Of a stretch of 64,000 nt of DNA, positions 23,161 to 32,202 are shown one piece after another. Position 1 is the first letter of the stretch; each line of letters starts with the position of its first letter. A program made the position numbers and the translations under genes. Location: assembly GCA_026390165.1 (NCBI GenBank), contig JAPLGM010000011.1:1-64000 (forward strand). Direction: 5' to 3'. The stretch is from Campylobacterales bacterium. GTDB lineage: Bacteria; Campylobacterota; Campylobacteria; Campylobacterales; Sulfurimonadaceae. The notes under the pieces are model-generated. The model was not told where the DNA came from, did no database searches, and saw only the letters and a program-made list of their open reading frames with translations.

Positions 23161-25116
23161 ATGAAGAGTGTTACCAAAAAATATTTTTTTGCCCTTCTTT
23201 TTTTACTGCTCGTAGTGTGTGGTGTAGGGTATTATCATGTCAAACAAGAGAAAGATCACGTTGACCATATTATCAACACCACTCTTTTAGACACAGCTGA
23301 AATAGCCTATTATGTGATTGGCAATAATTTTCACGATCAGATACTCAAAACTCCCCCCTCCAAAATAGAAGATATGCAAACGATTAAAACGCTTTCCCTA
23401 TTGGCAAAAGATCAAAATGTTGAATACATCTATTCGTTAATCCTTGATAAAAAGGGGCAACTTCGTTTTACCTCCAGCAGTGCGACTGAGGCTGAACTCG
23501 TAACACAGGATAAACTAAGCCATTATTTTGATATTTATCCCTCTAACGCCAATATGATCAAAGCACTCAAAACCAATCAAATCATTTTTGATACAAATGA
23601 AGTAGCAGATGAGTGGGGGTCATTTCGAAGCGTGTTCGTCCCTCATACGACACCATCTGGAATCCACTATATTATTGGTGTTGATATTAAAATAGGTACG
23701 ATTCAGAAACTTTCCAATATTGCCATATTGAACTCTCTATTCGTTACATTCATTTTATTTTTTGGACTAATACCGTTAATGTTGGTTTATCGCAGCTCCA
23801 AAAAAGAGACCGAAAAATTTCTTCGCGAAGAGGTGCTCGCTGCCACTACAAATTTACGTAAACTCAATGAAAGATTAAAATTTAAAGTAGAAAAGAAAAC
23901 CGAAAAATTACTCTCACAAAATATTACCGACTCTCTCACCGGTCTACCCAATCGTACACATCTCGAATCTCAACTGGAACAAAAAAAGTTCTCCTCTTTG
24001 GCTATTCTCAATCTACACAATTTTCAGGAGATCAATGATTTTTTCGGTACTGCCATTGGAGATGATTTACTGAAGCAAATAGGAGTCTGGCTTCAAACAC
24101 TTTATGGAGGAAATCTCTATCGACTAGGGGGAGATGAGTTTGTCATCGTGATCGAAGAAGAGCGCAGTCGTAAAGAGATGGCAAGAATATACCATGAGTT
24201 TATCCATAATCTTGCTAACAAAACTTTTTATGTCAATGGTGAACACGTAACCTTAGACGTCACTATTGGCATCGATGACTCTTTGATTATTTCACTCGCG
24301 CATGCCGATATTGCACTCCATCAGGCAAAAGAAAATGGCAATCATTTTGAATTTTATTCCGAAGTTAAAGCAACAGAAAAGCAATATTTATTCAATATTT
24401 CCATGACGAAAATGGTTCGTGAAGCACTCAATAGAGAGGGGATAATCTGTTATTATCAGCCTATTGTTTCTACCAAGAGTGGAAAAATTGAAAAATACGA
24501 AACGTTGGTTCGGATGATTGATTCGAATGGGTTGATCATCCCCCCTATTGATTTTCTAAAAATCGCTCAAAAAACGCGTCTCTATCCACAAATTACTCGT
24601 ACTGTTATCCAACATGCCTGCACTGCCTTCCGTGAACGGAGTGAAGAGTTTTCGGTCAATCTCTCCATCCGCGATATTCTCGATCCCGATACCGTTCAAT
24701 TTATTGAAAAAACAATTCTTGAAACGGGCACCGCTCAGCGGATTGTATTTGAAATTCTCGAATCGGAGGGGATAGAGGATTTTGAATCTGCAATCTTATT
24801 TATCCAAAAAATGAAAAAGTTAGGAGCCAAAATCGCAATTGATGATTACGGTACAGGGTACTCAAGTATCGAAAATATTCTTAAGCTCGATATCGACTAC
24901 ATTAAAATCGACGGTTCACTCATCCACAGCATTATTTCTAATCCTAAGCACGCGATTCTTGTTGAATCAATCGCTGATTTTTCTTCAAAACTGGGAGTAA
25001 AAACGATCGCCGAATACGTCAGTTCAGAAGAAATTTTCACAAAAATAAAATCCATTGGCGTTACCTATTCTCAAGGGTACTATACGGGTAAACCAGCTCC
25101 ATTACCAGACCTTTAA
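23161..25116 (+). CDS. Membrane GGDEF-EAL cyclic-di-GMP enzyme
   Basis: The 651-residue protein has a first membrane helix (about 7-27), a periplasmic sensor of about 150 residues of dCache/4-helix type, a second helix near 185-210, a short coiled coil, a GGDEF domain with intact LGGDEFVIV and an EAL domain. In the EAL domain the signature reads Y-E-T-L-V-R; other motifs are present (NLSIRD, FEILESEGIED, IAIDDYGTGYSS, IKIDGSLIH). Both synthesis and breakdown of c-di-GMP are possible. The stop overlaps the convergent gene's stop by four bases (TTAA). It is closely similar in its C-terminal half to the protein at 32199. Confidence 0.9.
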   Translation: MKSVTKKYFFALLFLLLVVCGVGYYHVKQEKDHVDHIINTTLLDTAEIAYYVIGNNFHDQILKTPPSKIEDMQTIKTLSLLAKDQNVEYIYSLILDKKGQLRFTSSSATEAELVTQDKLSHYFDIYPSNANMIKALKTNQIIFDTNEVADEWGSFRSVFVPHTTPSGIHYIIGVDIKIGTIQKLSNIAILNSLFVTFILFFGLIPLMLVYRSSKKETEKFLREEVLAATTNLRKLNERLKFKVEKKTEKLLSQNITDSLTGLPNRTHLESQLEQKKFSSLAILNLHNFQEINDFFGTAIGDDLLKQIGVWLQTLYGGNLYRLGGDEFVIVIEEERSRKEMARIYHEFIHNLANKTFYVNGEHVTLDVTIGIDDSLIISLAHADIALHQAKENGNHFEFYSEVKATEKQYLFNISMTKMVREALNREGIICYYQPIVSTKSGKIEKYETLVRMIDSNGLIIPPIDFLKIAQKTRLYPQITRTVIQHACTAFRERSEEFSVNLSIRDILDPDTVQFIEKTILETGTAQRIVFEILESEGIEDFESAILFIQKMKKLGAKIAIDDYGTGYSSIENILKLDIDYIKIDGSLIHSIISNPKHAILVESIADFSSKLGVKTIAEYVSSEEIFTKIKSIGVTYSQGYYTGKPAPLPDL

Positions 25117-25856
25117 CCCTTCTTCTCCTGTCCCAACCGATAGAGGGCAAAATCATATTTTATCGGATCAATCGGGTCAAAACCTCGCAAGGTTTCGGTC
25201 AGCTCCAATGCCGCTTTAAGATCACATTGATTACGTTGTAAAAGTCCTAATCGTTTGGATACGCTAAACGTGTGCGTATCCAATGGCATAATCAGTTCAG
25301 AGGGGCAAACACAGCTCCAAACCCCCATATCCAGTGTATCATGACGAACCATCCATCGTAGATACATCATCCACCGCTTCATCGCCGACGTCCCTGATAT
25401 TTTTTTGATCGGTTTTCCGATGAGAAAGGTATACCCCGTAGAACGATACGAGTTTAGATCATAGAGGGTATCGATGAGATGGCTTAACCCCTCCAGAACC
25501 CCCCCTCTTTCGTATCCCTGTTTAAATCTCTCTTCGACTCCTCCATTGCGCTTCAAACGCCCTAAGGTAATAAACCATTGGGCGATATCCTCTCTGTTTT
25601 GAAAACGGTAATAGTGCCCTTGCGTCGCACGGAGAATTTCCTCTTCACTTTCATCAATCCATCGTGCATCAAATGAGCGTAGCAACTCAACGATAGCACG
25701 TACATTTCCGTAGGCAAACAACGCACACGTAAGGGCATGGTATTCATCCCCAACCTCTCGTGCGATCATCAGAGGGTCAGGTTTGCTCTCACACAGCTCC
25801 TCTGTACAATTACGTAAAGCAACCTCAGCATCCAGACGTATTTTAAGTGTTTTCAT
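25113..25856 (-). CDS. TIGR02757 (DUF2400) family protein
   Basis: The 247-residue protein shows segments of this family: DPLMIAREVGDEYHALTCALFAYGNVRAIVELL, YRFQNREDIAQWF, RWMMYLRWMVRHDTLDMGVW and LIMPLDTHTFSVSKRLGLL (read in parts). It resembles the HhH-GPD glycosylase fold in its C-terminal part, but its activity is not known. It overlaps rpoN upstream by ATGA. Confidence 0.85.
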   Translation of the reverse strand: MKTLKIRLDAEVALRNCTEELCESKPDPLMIAREVGDEYHALTCALFAYGNVRAIVELLRSFDARWIDESEEEILRATQGHYYRFQNREDIAQWFITLGRLKRNGGVEERFKQGYERGGVLEGLSHLIDTLYDLNSYRSTGYTFLIGKPIKKISGTSAMKRWMMYLRWMVRHDTLDMGVWSCVCPSELIMPLDTHTFSVSKRLGLLQRNQCDLKAALELTETLRGFDPIDPIKYDFALYRLGQEKKG

Positions 25857-27124
25857 CGACCCAACTGATAAAGTTTTTTGCGCTCCGCCGAACCTGCGAT
25901 ATTGGCTTGCGAACGGTATTTTGCAATCGTGCGGCGCACCATCGTGATTTTAAATTTTGATTGTACCATTTCGAGGAGTTTCATATCACTCAGTGGCTTT
26001 TTATGGGACTCATTTTTGACCAATTCACTGACGTACTCTTTGATGGAGGCATTGGAGATATCCTCATCAATCGCGGTCGTAAAAAACTCTTTCATCGCAA
26101 ATACTCCCCGATCACACGCTATGTATTTATTGGCAATCGCCCGTGAAATGGTCGAAGGGTTATGACCAAACTCATCGGCAAGTGTCTTGAGGGTCAACGG
26201 TCGAATCGCCCCCCCCATAAAAAAGTCATATTGATACTCAACAATCATCAACCCCACTTTATAGAGGGTCGCTTTACGCATCTCTAGCGCATCCATCAGA
26301 CTCTTCGCCTCTTTCATCTTGTCACGGATATAGAGATGATCCACTCCATACTCTCCGTCGATAAGTATTGAGGGATAATAACGCTCATTAAGGCTCACCT
26401 CTATCCCCGTCTCAGGATCGTTGAAAATCATCAAATCGGGGACGACTTGGACAGACTCTTCCATAAAATCGATGGCAGGGGGGTTTTTAAATGTCCCTAT
26501 GATCCGCATCGCCTCTTGAAAATAGATCTCTTTATGATAACAGTTTAACGATTCCAAATGTTTGCACAGCTCAACCGCCAAAGTGTAAGCAGACTCCTCT
26601 ATCGAAGCGTGTTCCAACTGAAACAAAAAGGACTCCGACAAGGAGCGTGCCCCGACTCCGACGGGTTCAATATGACGAAAACGGTTTCGTATTTGTTCAA
26701 ACTGCTCTGGCAGAATGTTCATTTTAAGACAAAACGGTTCCATATCCCCCTCATAATATCCCCCCTCATCAAGGTTTTCACACACATGGCGGGCAACGGC
26801 TTTGGAAAGTGGCGTAGGAAAAAGGGGAGCGTCACACTGTTCATCCAAAACATCATAAAGACTTTTTTTCTGTACCGTGAGGGCTTCTATCGCTTCCGTT
26901 TGGGAATTTTTGACATATCCGTACTGAATTTTACGCGGAATTTTGGACTCGTACGACTCTTCAAACCCCGATTTGATCTCAATAAGGGGATTAGCTTCGA
27001 CAAAAGGAGCCATCACATCCCCCAAATCACCAAGGCTACTGTGTAAAATGGGGAGCCAATTACGCAGTGTATTAGAAAGCTTGCTTTTAAGCTCAACCGA
27101 TGTGTTAACCCGTAGTGTTGCCAT
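25853..27124 (-). CDS. rpoN: RNA polymerase sigma-54 factor
   Basis: The 423-residue protein has the core-binding region (SKAVARHVCENLDEGGYYEGD, VGARSLSESFLFQLE), a DNA-binding HTH (LKTLADEFGHNPSTISRAIANKYIAC, read in parts) and the RpoN box near the C-terminus, here MVRRTIAKYRSQANIAGSAERKK instead of the usual A-R-R-T-V-A-K-Y-R. Region I (Gln-rich) is short, as in other Campylobacterota. In this phylum sigma-54 drives flagellar rod/hook genes. It is last in trpD-tsaE-lptB-rpoN. Confidence 0.95.
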   Translation of the reverse strand: MATLRVNTSVELKSKLSNTLRNWLPILHSSLGDLGDVMAPFVEANPLIEIKSGFEESYESKIPRKIQYGYVKNSQTEAIEALTVQKKSLYDVLDEQCDAPLFPTPLSKAVARHVCENLDEGGYYEGDMEPFCLKMNILPEQFEQIRNRFRHIEPVGVGARSLSESFLFQLEHASIEESAYTLAVELCKHLESLNCYHKEIYFQEAMRIIGTFKNPPAIDFMEESVQVVPDLMIFNDPETGIEVSLNERYYPSILIDGEYGVDHLYIRDKMKEAKSLMDALEMRKATLYKVGLMIVEYQYDFFMGGAIRPLTLKTLADEFGHNPSTISRAIANKYIACDRGVFAMKEFFTTAIDEDISNASIKEYVSELVKNESHKKPLSDMKLLEMVQSKFKITMVRRTIAKYRSQANIAGSAERKKLYQLGR

Positions 27125-27127
27125 GAA

Positions 27128-27862
27128 TTAGAGTTTAAACGATTCACCGAGATAATGTTCTCGTACATCACTGTTGTGGGCAATCTCATCACTCGTTCCT
27201 GAGGCAAGAAGGGTACCGCTTTTAATCACATACGCCCGATCACATACGGCAAGGGTTTCACGTACGTTATGATCGGTAATCAACACCCCGATCCCGTATT
27301 CGACCAGCTGTTTGATGACATTTTGAATATCCATCACTGCGATAGGGTCAACTCCTGCAAACGGTTCATCAAGGAGTAAAAAGCGGGGTTTGTTGACCAA
27401 TGCACGGGCAATCTCCGCACGTCTACGCTCACCGCCACTGAGATTAATCCCGCGACGATTTCGAATCGGTTCGATATTGAACATCTCTAGTAACTCTTCG
27501 ATTCGCTGATCACGCATCTCTTTGGAGAGGTTCCCTGCTTCTGCTGCAATAATGAGATTCTCTTCCACCGTAAGATCTTTGAAAATCGAGGCCTCTTGCG
27601 GCAAATAGCCAATCCCCATTTGAGAGCGTTTATGTAAGGGTAACTTTGAAATATCTTCCCCGTCAATGCTAACACGTCCCGATGTTGCCTCCACCAGTCC
27701 ACAAATCATATAAAAGGTGGTCGTTTTTCCTGCACCGTTTGGCCCCAAAAGCCCAACAACTTCACCCGTATACAACTCCATACTCACACCACGTACGATC
27801 TCATGTTTTTTGATTGTTTTAACGAGAGACTCAATTTTTAAATTATGTTTTGTTTTATCCAC
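27128..27862 (-). CDS. lptB: LptB, LPS export ABC ATPase
   Basis: The 244-residue protein has Walker A GPNGAGKTTTFYMI, Q-loop LPQEASIFKDLTVEENL, signature LSGGERRRAEIARAL, Walker B FLLLDEPFAGVDPIAV and switch LITDHNVRETL, all typical of LptB. It powers LPS transfer by LptFG. I place the start at the GTG at 27862, where GTGGATAA overlaps the tsaE stop; the frame is open further but that would run far into tsaE. Confidence 0.95.
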   Translation of the reverse strand: MDKTKHNLKIESLVKTIKKHEIVRGVSMELYTGEVVGLLGPNGAGKTTTFYMICGLVEATSGRVSIDGEDISKLPLHKRSQMGIGYLPQEASIFKDLTVEENLIIAAEAGNLSKEMRDQRIEELLEMFNIEPIRNRRGINLSGGERRRAEIARALVNKPRFLLLDEPFAGVDPIAVMDIQNVIKQLVEYGIGVLITDHNVRETLAVCDRAYVIKSGTLLASGTSDEIAHNSDVREHYLGESFKL

Positions 27863-28265
27863 GGTGTACCTCGTACTCTCTTGTAGTATTATTACTTTTG
27901 GTGATTTTGACAACACAGTAATCAAACCCTCCCCTCTTTAACCATCCGATGAGGGTCTCATCTCCCCATTCGATCAAATGGTATCCGCTGCGTTCTAACT
28001 CTTCCATCATCCCAAGACTCAAAAATTTCTCAAATCCGTAATTATAAAGATCATAATGGTAAAGTTTTTCTCCATATACCTGTTGAAGCGAAAAAGTCGG
28101 AGAGGTTACCGCATCCTCCAATCCTAAAAAAGTGGCGAAGTGTTGGGTCAATGTCGTCTTACCGCTCGCTAAATCGCCTTGCAATATCACAACGCCCCCA
28201 TTGGGAAGTTTCTCACCAATTTTTTGACAGACGAGGTGAAGTGAATCTTGAGAAAGTCTCATCAT
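27855..28265 (-). CDS. tsaE: TsaE, tRNA t6A synthesis ATPase
   Basis: The 136-residue protein has the P-loop VILQGDLASGKTTLTQHFA (about 28-46), TSPTFSLQQVY and HYDLYNYG, which mark TsaE. It assists TsaB/TsaD in threonylcarbamoyladenosine formation. Its start overlaps the trpD stop (ATGATGA), and either of two adjacent Met codons may be used. Confidence 0.95.
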   Translation of the reverse strand: MMRLSQDSLHLVCQKIGEKLPNGGVVILQGDLASGKTTLTQHFATFLGLEDAVTSPTFSLQQVYGEKLYHYDLYNYGFEKFLSLGMMEELERSGYHLIEWGDETLIGWLKRGGFDYCVVKITKSNNTTREYEVHRG

Positions 28266-29242
28266 AGTTTTGATGATACCGCAATAATTTGGGCTATTTT
28301 ATCCGCTGCCTTTCCGCTTTGCAAGCCATCTCGCGCTATCTCTAACCCCTCTTGAATATCGCGTGCCATTCCCTCAGCAATCAACGCGTACCCTGCATTA
28401 ATAAGTACCATGTCTCGCTGTGGATCCGTTGCTTTGTTGTGTAAAATATTCATTAAGATAGTTGCATTTGCAACCGCATCTCCCCCTAAAATTGCTTCAA
28501 AAGGGGCTTTTTTTATCCCAAGCATTTGAGGATCTATCTCAAAATAATTAATTTTTTCGTTCTCTAACTGCCCTGCATAGGTAATATCACTGATACTGAT
28601 CTCGTCCATCTTTTCGCGAGAACTCACCACGATAGCCGATTTCATCCCCAACTCACGTGCCGCTTCAACCATTTTTGGCACAAATACCTCATCAAAGACA
28701 CCCAAAAGAATTTTTGAAAGCCCTACCGGATTGGTTAGTGGTCCCAAAATATTAAAAAGGGTCTTTTCAGGGATACTTCGACGAATGGGCATGATAAATT
28801 TCATCGCGGGATGATGGTATTGAGCAAACAAAAAGGTAAATCCTGTCTCTTCGAGCAAGATACTGCTTTGTTGGAGACCTAAATCCAGTTTAATTCCCAA
28901 ATATTCAAGAACATCGGCACTCCCCGATTTGGAGGTAATAGAGCGGTTCCCGTGTTTCGCTACATATCCCCCGCATGCTGCCACAAGAATCGCAACGGTG
29001 GAGGAGACATTAAAACTTCCACTTTTGTCCCCCCCTGTTCCCACGACATCAATGAGTTTTGATTTTAGACTTGGTGTGACCTCTAGCGTGATGGCGTGGC
29101 GGCGCATAACCTCTGCTGCCATAGCAATCATCGATGCCGATGTCGTTTCATTAAGCACCAATGAAGATAAAAACTCCCGCATAGCATCATCACTCAAACG
29201 ATGGTCAAACAACGCTTCAAAATCACTTTTCGTAGGATTCAT
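28262..29242 (-). CDS. trpD: Anthranilate phosphoribosyltransferase
   Basis: The 326-residue enzyme joins anthranilate and PRPP in tryptophan synthesis. It has VVGTGGDKSGSFNVSS (PRPP-binding, about 65-80), KHGNRSITSKSGSADVLE, MPIRRSIPEKTLFNILGPLTNP (read in parts) and GGDAVANA. It overlaps tsaE and abuts the S4-protein gene with an ATGA-type overlap. Confidence 0.95.
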   Translation of the reverse strand: MNPTKSDFEALFDHRLSDDAMREFLSSLVLNETTSASMIAMAAEVMRRHAITLEVTPSLKSKLIDVVGTGGDKSGSFNVSSTVAILVAACGGYVAKHGNRSITSKSGSADVLEYLGIKLDLGLQQSSILLEETGFTFLFAQYHHPAMKFIMPIRRSIPEKTLFNILGPLTNPVGLSKILLGVFDEVFVPKMVEAARELGMKSAIVVSSREKMDEISISDITYAGQLENEKINYFEIDPQMLGIKKAPFEAILGGDAVANATILMNILHNKATDPQRDMVLINAGYALIAEGMARDIQEGLEIARDGLQSGKAADKIAQIIAVSSKL

Positions 29243-29487
29243 GAGAGTTCCTTGACATACAGATGCTGTTGCGATTTTGGGGTTGATTTGATAGTAGGAA
29301 GCTGCACCACTTCGAACCGCTGTTCACGGGTCAAATAGACAAGGGTAATAATATCACCGATTGCCACATTTTTAGAAGACTTAACGGCTTTCCCATTGAT
29401 GAGAACAACCCCCTCCTCTATCATATCTTGTGCGACTGCACGACGTTTAGTGAGGTTAACGGCATTTAAAAATTTATCGATACGCAA
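29239..29487 (-). CDS. Small S4-domain RNA-binding protein
   Basis: The 82-residue protein begins (L)RIDKFLNAVNLTKRRAVAQDMIEEGVVLINGK, a complete S4 fold with the R-x-D-K-x-L start. It is of the Hsp15/YlmH-like stand-alone type that binds ribosomal RNA. I choose the TTG at 29487, preceded by TTGGAA. A longer frame from 29634 would add a hydrophobic segment that does not fit the family. Confidence 0.75.
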   Translation of the reverse strand: MRIDKFLNAVNLTKRRAVAQDMIEEGVVLINGKAVKSSKNVAIGDIITLVYLTREQRFEVVQLPTIKSTPKSQQHLYVKELS

Positions 29488-29618
29488 AAAGTATTCCAAT
29501 ATAATAGTTTTGAAGTGTTTATTGTAAATGATAATAACTAAAACGGAGATAAGAAGAGAATGAATTAATTCTTTTTTTGTTATCATTCGAAAAGTTTTCT
29601 TCATTAAGGGAGGTGTGA

Positions 29619-31676
29619 GTGCGTTTGACTCCACTAATTTTCACCTTGTCATTGTTTACAGCAACCGTTTTGCTAGCCGATACTAACGTTGCAACCTCTC
29701 TTTTGCAAGATATGTCCAATACAACTGAAATCGCGACCCAAACCAATCAAAATATTGATTATCAACCCTTTATCCTCTCCGTCCTTCAAAGTGATGACCT
29801 TATGAAATTTGGGGTTCATACACTGGGCGAAGCACTGACTCTTGTTCCTGGTGTTGATATGGCAGCCAACACGATGAACAATCGTACCCCTATATTCCGT
29901 GGTTCCAATCCTACCGCATACGGTCAATCGATCCTTGTCATTGACGGATATGTCGTCAATGACCATTTCTTCAGTGGATATGATGCTTATCTTGATTTGC
30001 CCATTGAGCTCATCGAGCGTATCGAAGTTGTCCGTGGATCGGGGAGCTTTATCGAGGGAGTCAACGGCTATGCAGGGACGATTAATGTCATTACTCATGC
30101 TCAAAATGAACCTCTCTCGAATCAAAGCGGTGTACTCTTTACCCATATAGGGGATGAGGGGACGATGGGTCTTGGCGGATGGGCACGCTATAGCGGTGAA
30201 AAATGGAAACTTTCGTTAGACGCATTTGGACAACGCCATGATCGTGAAACCCCCATCAGTACTACTGACTCATTGGGAAAAACGGGATATGCCAATTTAG
30301 GGATGGAGCACAGCGGTTTTGGTGTTACGTACCATTACGACCGTTTCGAATTAAATGGTCGCTTTAACAACTACAAAAATCAAAGTGCCTTTGGTAACCT
30401 CAACGCACTCCCCAACCCTGAAGGGATGCTTCAGCAACCCTCATGGTATCTTCAAAGCAAATATACACTCCCTATAGCAAACGATACAACCCTTATTTTA
30501 AAAGCATCCATGATGGAAGATAACTGGAAAAGTGATTCGCGACCGCTCCCTTCTGGTACATATACTTTTTTACTTAGCCCAATTACACGTGCTACTAAAA
30601 CAGTCACCTTTATGGATGGGTATTGGGCATCTCTAATGGTCAAGAGTCGCCGTATTAACGGAGGTGCATCACTTCATTATGACGCCTTAGAGGGACACCA
30701 TCTCATTTCTGGGGTTGAATCCACGTGGGATGCTGCGATAGATTCGTATTCGATTACAACGACTAAAACAGGATTAACAACGGATATAATCGATTATACC
30801 GATACAGCGTTTCAATATTTTAAATATCAAAATGCCATGCGTCAAAGTACTAATCTCTATTTTTCCGATACCATGACCGTTAATGATCAAATTGCTATAG
30901 CAATGACATTGGGACTAATAAAGACTTCAGATTCAGATGTTGGTTCTGACTTTTATGGACGTGCTTCACTCGTTTATCAACCGACCTATCACGATATTTT
31001 TAAACTTATGGGAAGTTCTGGAAATCGTCTCCCCTCGTTTCAAGAGATGTATTTGACCTGGAGCCGTTATGCAGGGGGAAATCCCAATCTTACACATGAA
31101 CATGTTCATTCACTGGAAGCCCAATATCTGCGTAAAATAAATACCAACCTCACGGCTGGGATCAATCTCTTCTATCTCATTAATTCTCAGCAAATAGCTC
31201 GTGATGCAACTGGCACATTTCAAAATTTAGGGGAGAATACTATTCATGGCGGTGAAGCTGAATTACGGGGAAAACTCATCCCCAATGATACATTTTCCCT
31301 TTCGTATAGCTATAGCCAAGGAGAAGTAAAAGATAAATCCAATCATGAATATCCTCTCCCGTATGCGGCGTCGCATCTTATAAAAGTGGCATACGCGTAT
31401 GATTTTGCCAACAACTGGACTATTGGAAGTATTTGGAATTATGTGGGAAGTAAAAAACGGGATTTAGATGATATTCGCGATACTTTAGCACCTTATAATA
31501 CCTTCGACATTTCCCTAGGTTGGAATATGAATGTACAAAAAGGGTGGTATGCTCAAGCTGGGATCAAAGATATTGGAAATACAATCGTCCGTTATCCGGC
31601 CCCTGCCAATACATATGCTGGAGATTACCCCATAGCAGAGCGAAATTTTTGGATTCGTGCTGGGTGGAGGTTTTAA
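29619..31676 (+). CDS. TonB-dependent outer-membrane receptor
   Basis: The 685-residue protein starts at a GTG with GGGAGG five bases upstream and has a signal peptide (LTPLIFTLSLFTATVLLA). The plug domain is at about 55-160: TLGEALTLVPGVDMAANTMN, RGSNPTAYGQSILVIDGY and IERIEVVRGSGSFIEGVNGYAGTINVIT (read in parts). A barrel of 22-strand type ends in NFWIRAGWRF. No clear TonB box was seen. It heads an operon with a YfiR-like protein and a GGDEF-EAL protein; in such operons the receptor may take part in signalling as well as uptake. The ligand is unknown. Confidence 0.9.
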   Translation: MRLTPLIFTLSLFTATVLLADTNVATSLLQDMSNTTEIATQTNQNIDYQPFILSVLQSDDLMKFGVHTLGEALTLVPGVDMAANTMNNRTPIFRGSNPTAYGQSILVIDGYVVNDHFFSGYDAYLDLPIELIERIEVVRGSGSFIEGVNGYAGTINVITHAQNEPLSNQSGVLFTHIGDEGTMGLGGWARYSGEKWKLSLDAFGQRHDRETPISTTDSLGKTGYANLGMEHSGFGVTYHYDRFELNGRFNNYKNQSAFGNLNALPNPEGMLQQPSWYLQSKYTLPIANDTTLILKASMMEDNWKSDSRPLPSGTYTFLLSPITRATKTVTFMDGYWASLMVKSRRINGGASLHYDALEGHHLISGVESTWDAAIDSYSITTTKTGLTTDIIDYTDTAFQYFKYQNAMRQSTNLYFSDTMTVNDQIAIAMTLGLIKTSDSDVGSDFYGRASLVYQPTYHDIFKLMGSSGNRLPSFQEMYLTWSRYAGGNPNLTHEHVHSLEAQYLRKINTNLTAGINLFYLINSQQIARDATGTFQNLGENTIHGGEAELRGKLIPNDTFSLSYSYSQGEVKDKSNHEYPLPYAASHLIKVAYAYDFANNWTIGSIWNYVGSKKRDLDDIRDTLAPYNTFDISLGWNMNVQKGWYAQAGIKDIGNTIVRYPAPANTYAGDYPIAERNFWIRAGWRF

Positions 31677-31677
31677 G

Positions 31678-32202
31678 ATGTTCCGCCTTCTCCTTCTTAC
31701 TTTTTGGTTTGTACCTTTTTTATTCGCTGAAAACACCCTTTTACTGGATACTCAAATTCGGATGATTCCGAAAATCATGGCACTTAATACCGATATACTC
31801 CGTCGAAGCAGCTCATCCGATATTATACTCGGAGTTATCAGTGATCAAAAGGGGTTTAGTAGCGCTGTTGCCAATAAAATAAATAATTATTACAAGGGTC
31901 AGGTGGGAAATCTCAAATTTACGACTGAAGCGATCACCCTTAGCGAATTTTTAGCACGACGGGACCTCTCTTTTGTCTATCTCCTTGATGCAAGTCAAAG
32001 CACAATCGTACAAGCAATTACCATCTCCAAAGAGAAAAAAGTCCCCTCTTTTGTCTATAATATTGGCGATTTACCCCTTGGGGCATTGGGTTCAATCTCC
32101 ATTGAACGCTCTACCATTATTACTCTTAATAAAAATGTGCTAACATCCGGAAATTATCATTTTAATGATGCTCTTTATCAAATGGCACGGTGGATTGAAT
32201 GA
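31678..32202 (+). CDS. YfiR/DUF4154-like periplasmic protein
   Basis: The 174-residue protein has a signal peptide (FRLLLLTFWFVPFLFA). The mature part contains SDIILGVISDQKGFSS, FVYLLDASQSTIVQAITISKEKKVPSF and a C-terminal ITLNKNVLTSGNYHFNDALYQMARWIE, following the plan of YfiR-type proteins, which bind the periplasmic side of a diguanylate cyclase and hold it inactive. GGAGG stands 7 bases before the ATG. The stop overlaps the next start (ATGA), fitting a regulator-enzyme pair. Sequence resemblance is modest; context carries the call. Confidence 0.6.
   Translation: MFRLLLLTFWFVPFLFAENTLLLDTQIRMIPKIMALNTDILRRSSSSDIILGVISDQKGFSSAVANKINNYYKGQVGNLKFTTEAITLSEFLARRDLSFVYLLDASQSTIVQAITISKEKKVPSFVYNIGDLPLGALGSISIERSTIITLNKNVLTSGNYHFNDALYQMARWIE

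Noticed and set aside
29488-29634. N-terminal extension of the S4 protein
   Set aside because: It would add a hydrophobic helix to a small RNA-binding protein; the TTG at 29487 begins exactly at the family's R-x-D-K start.
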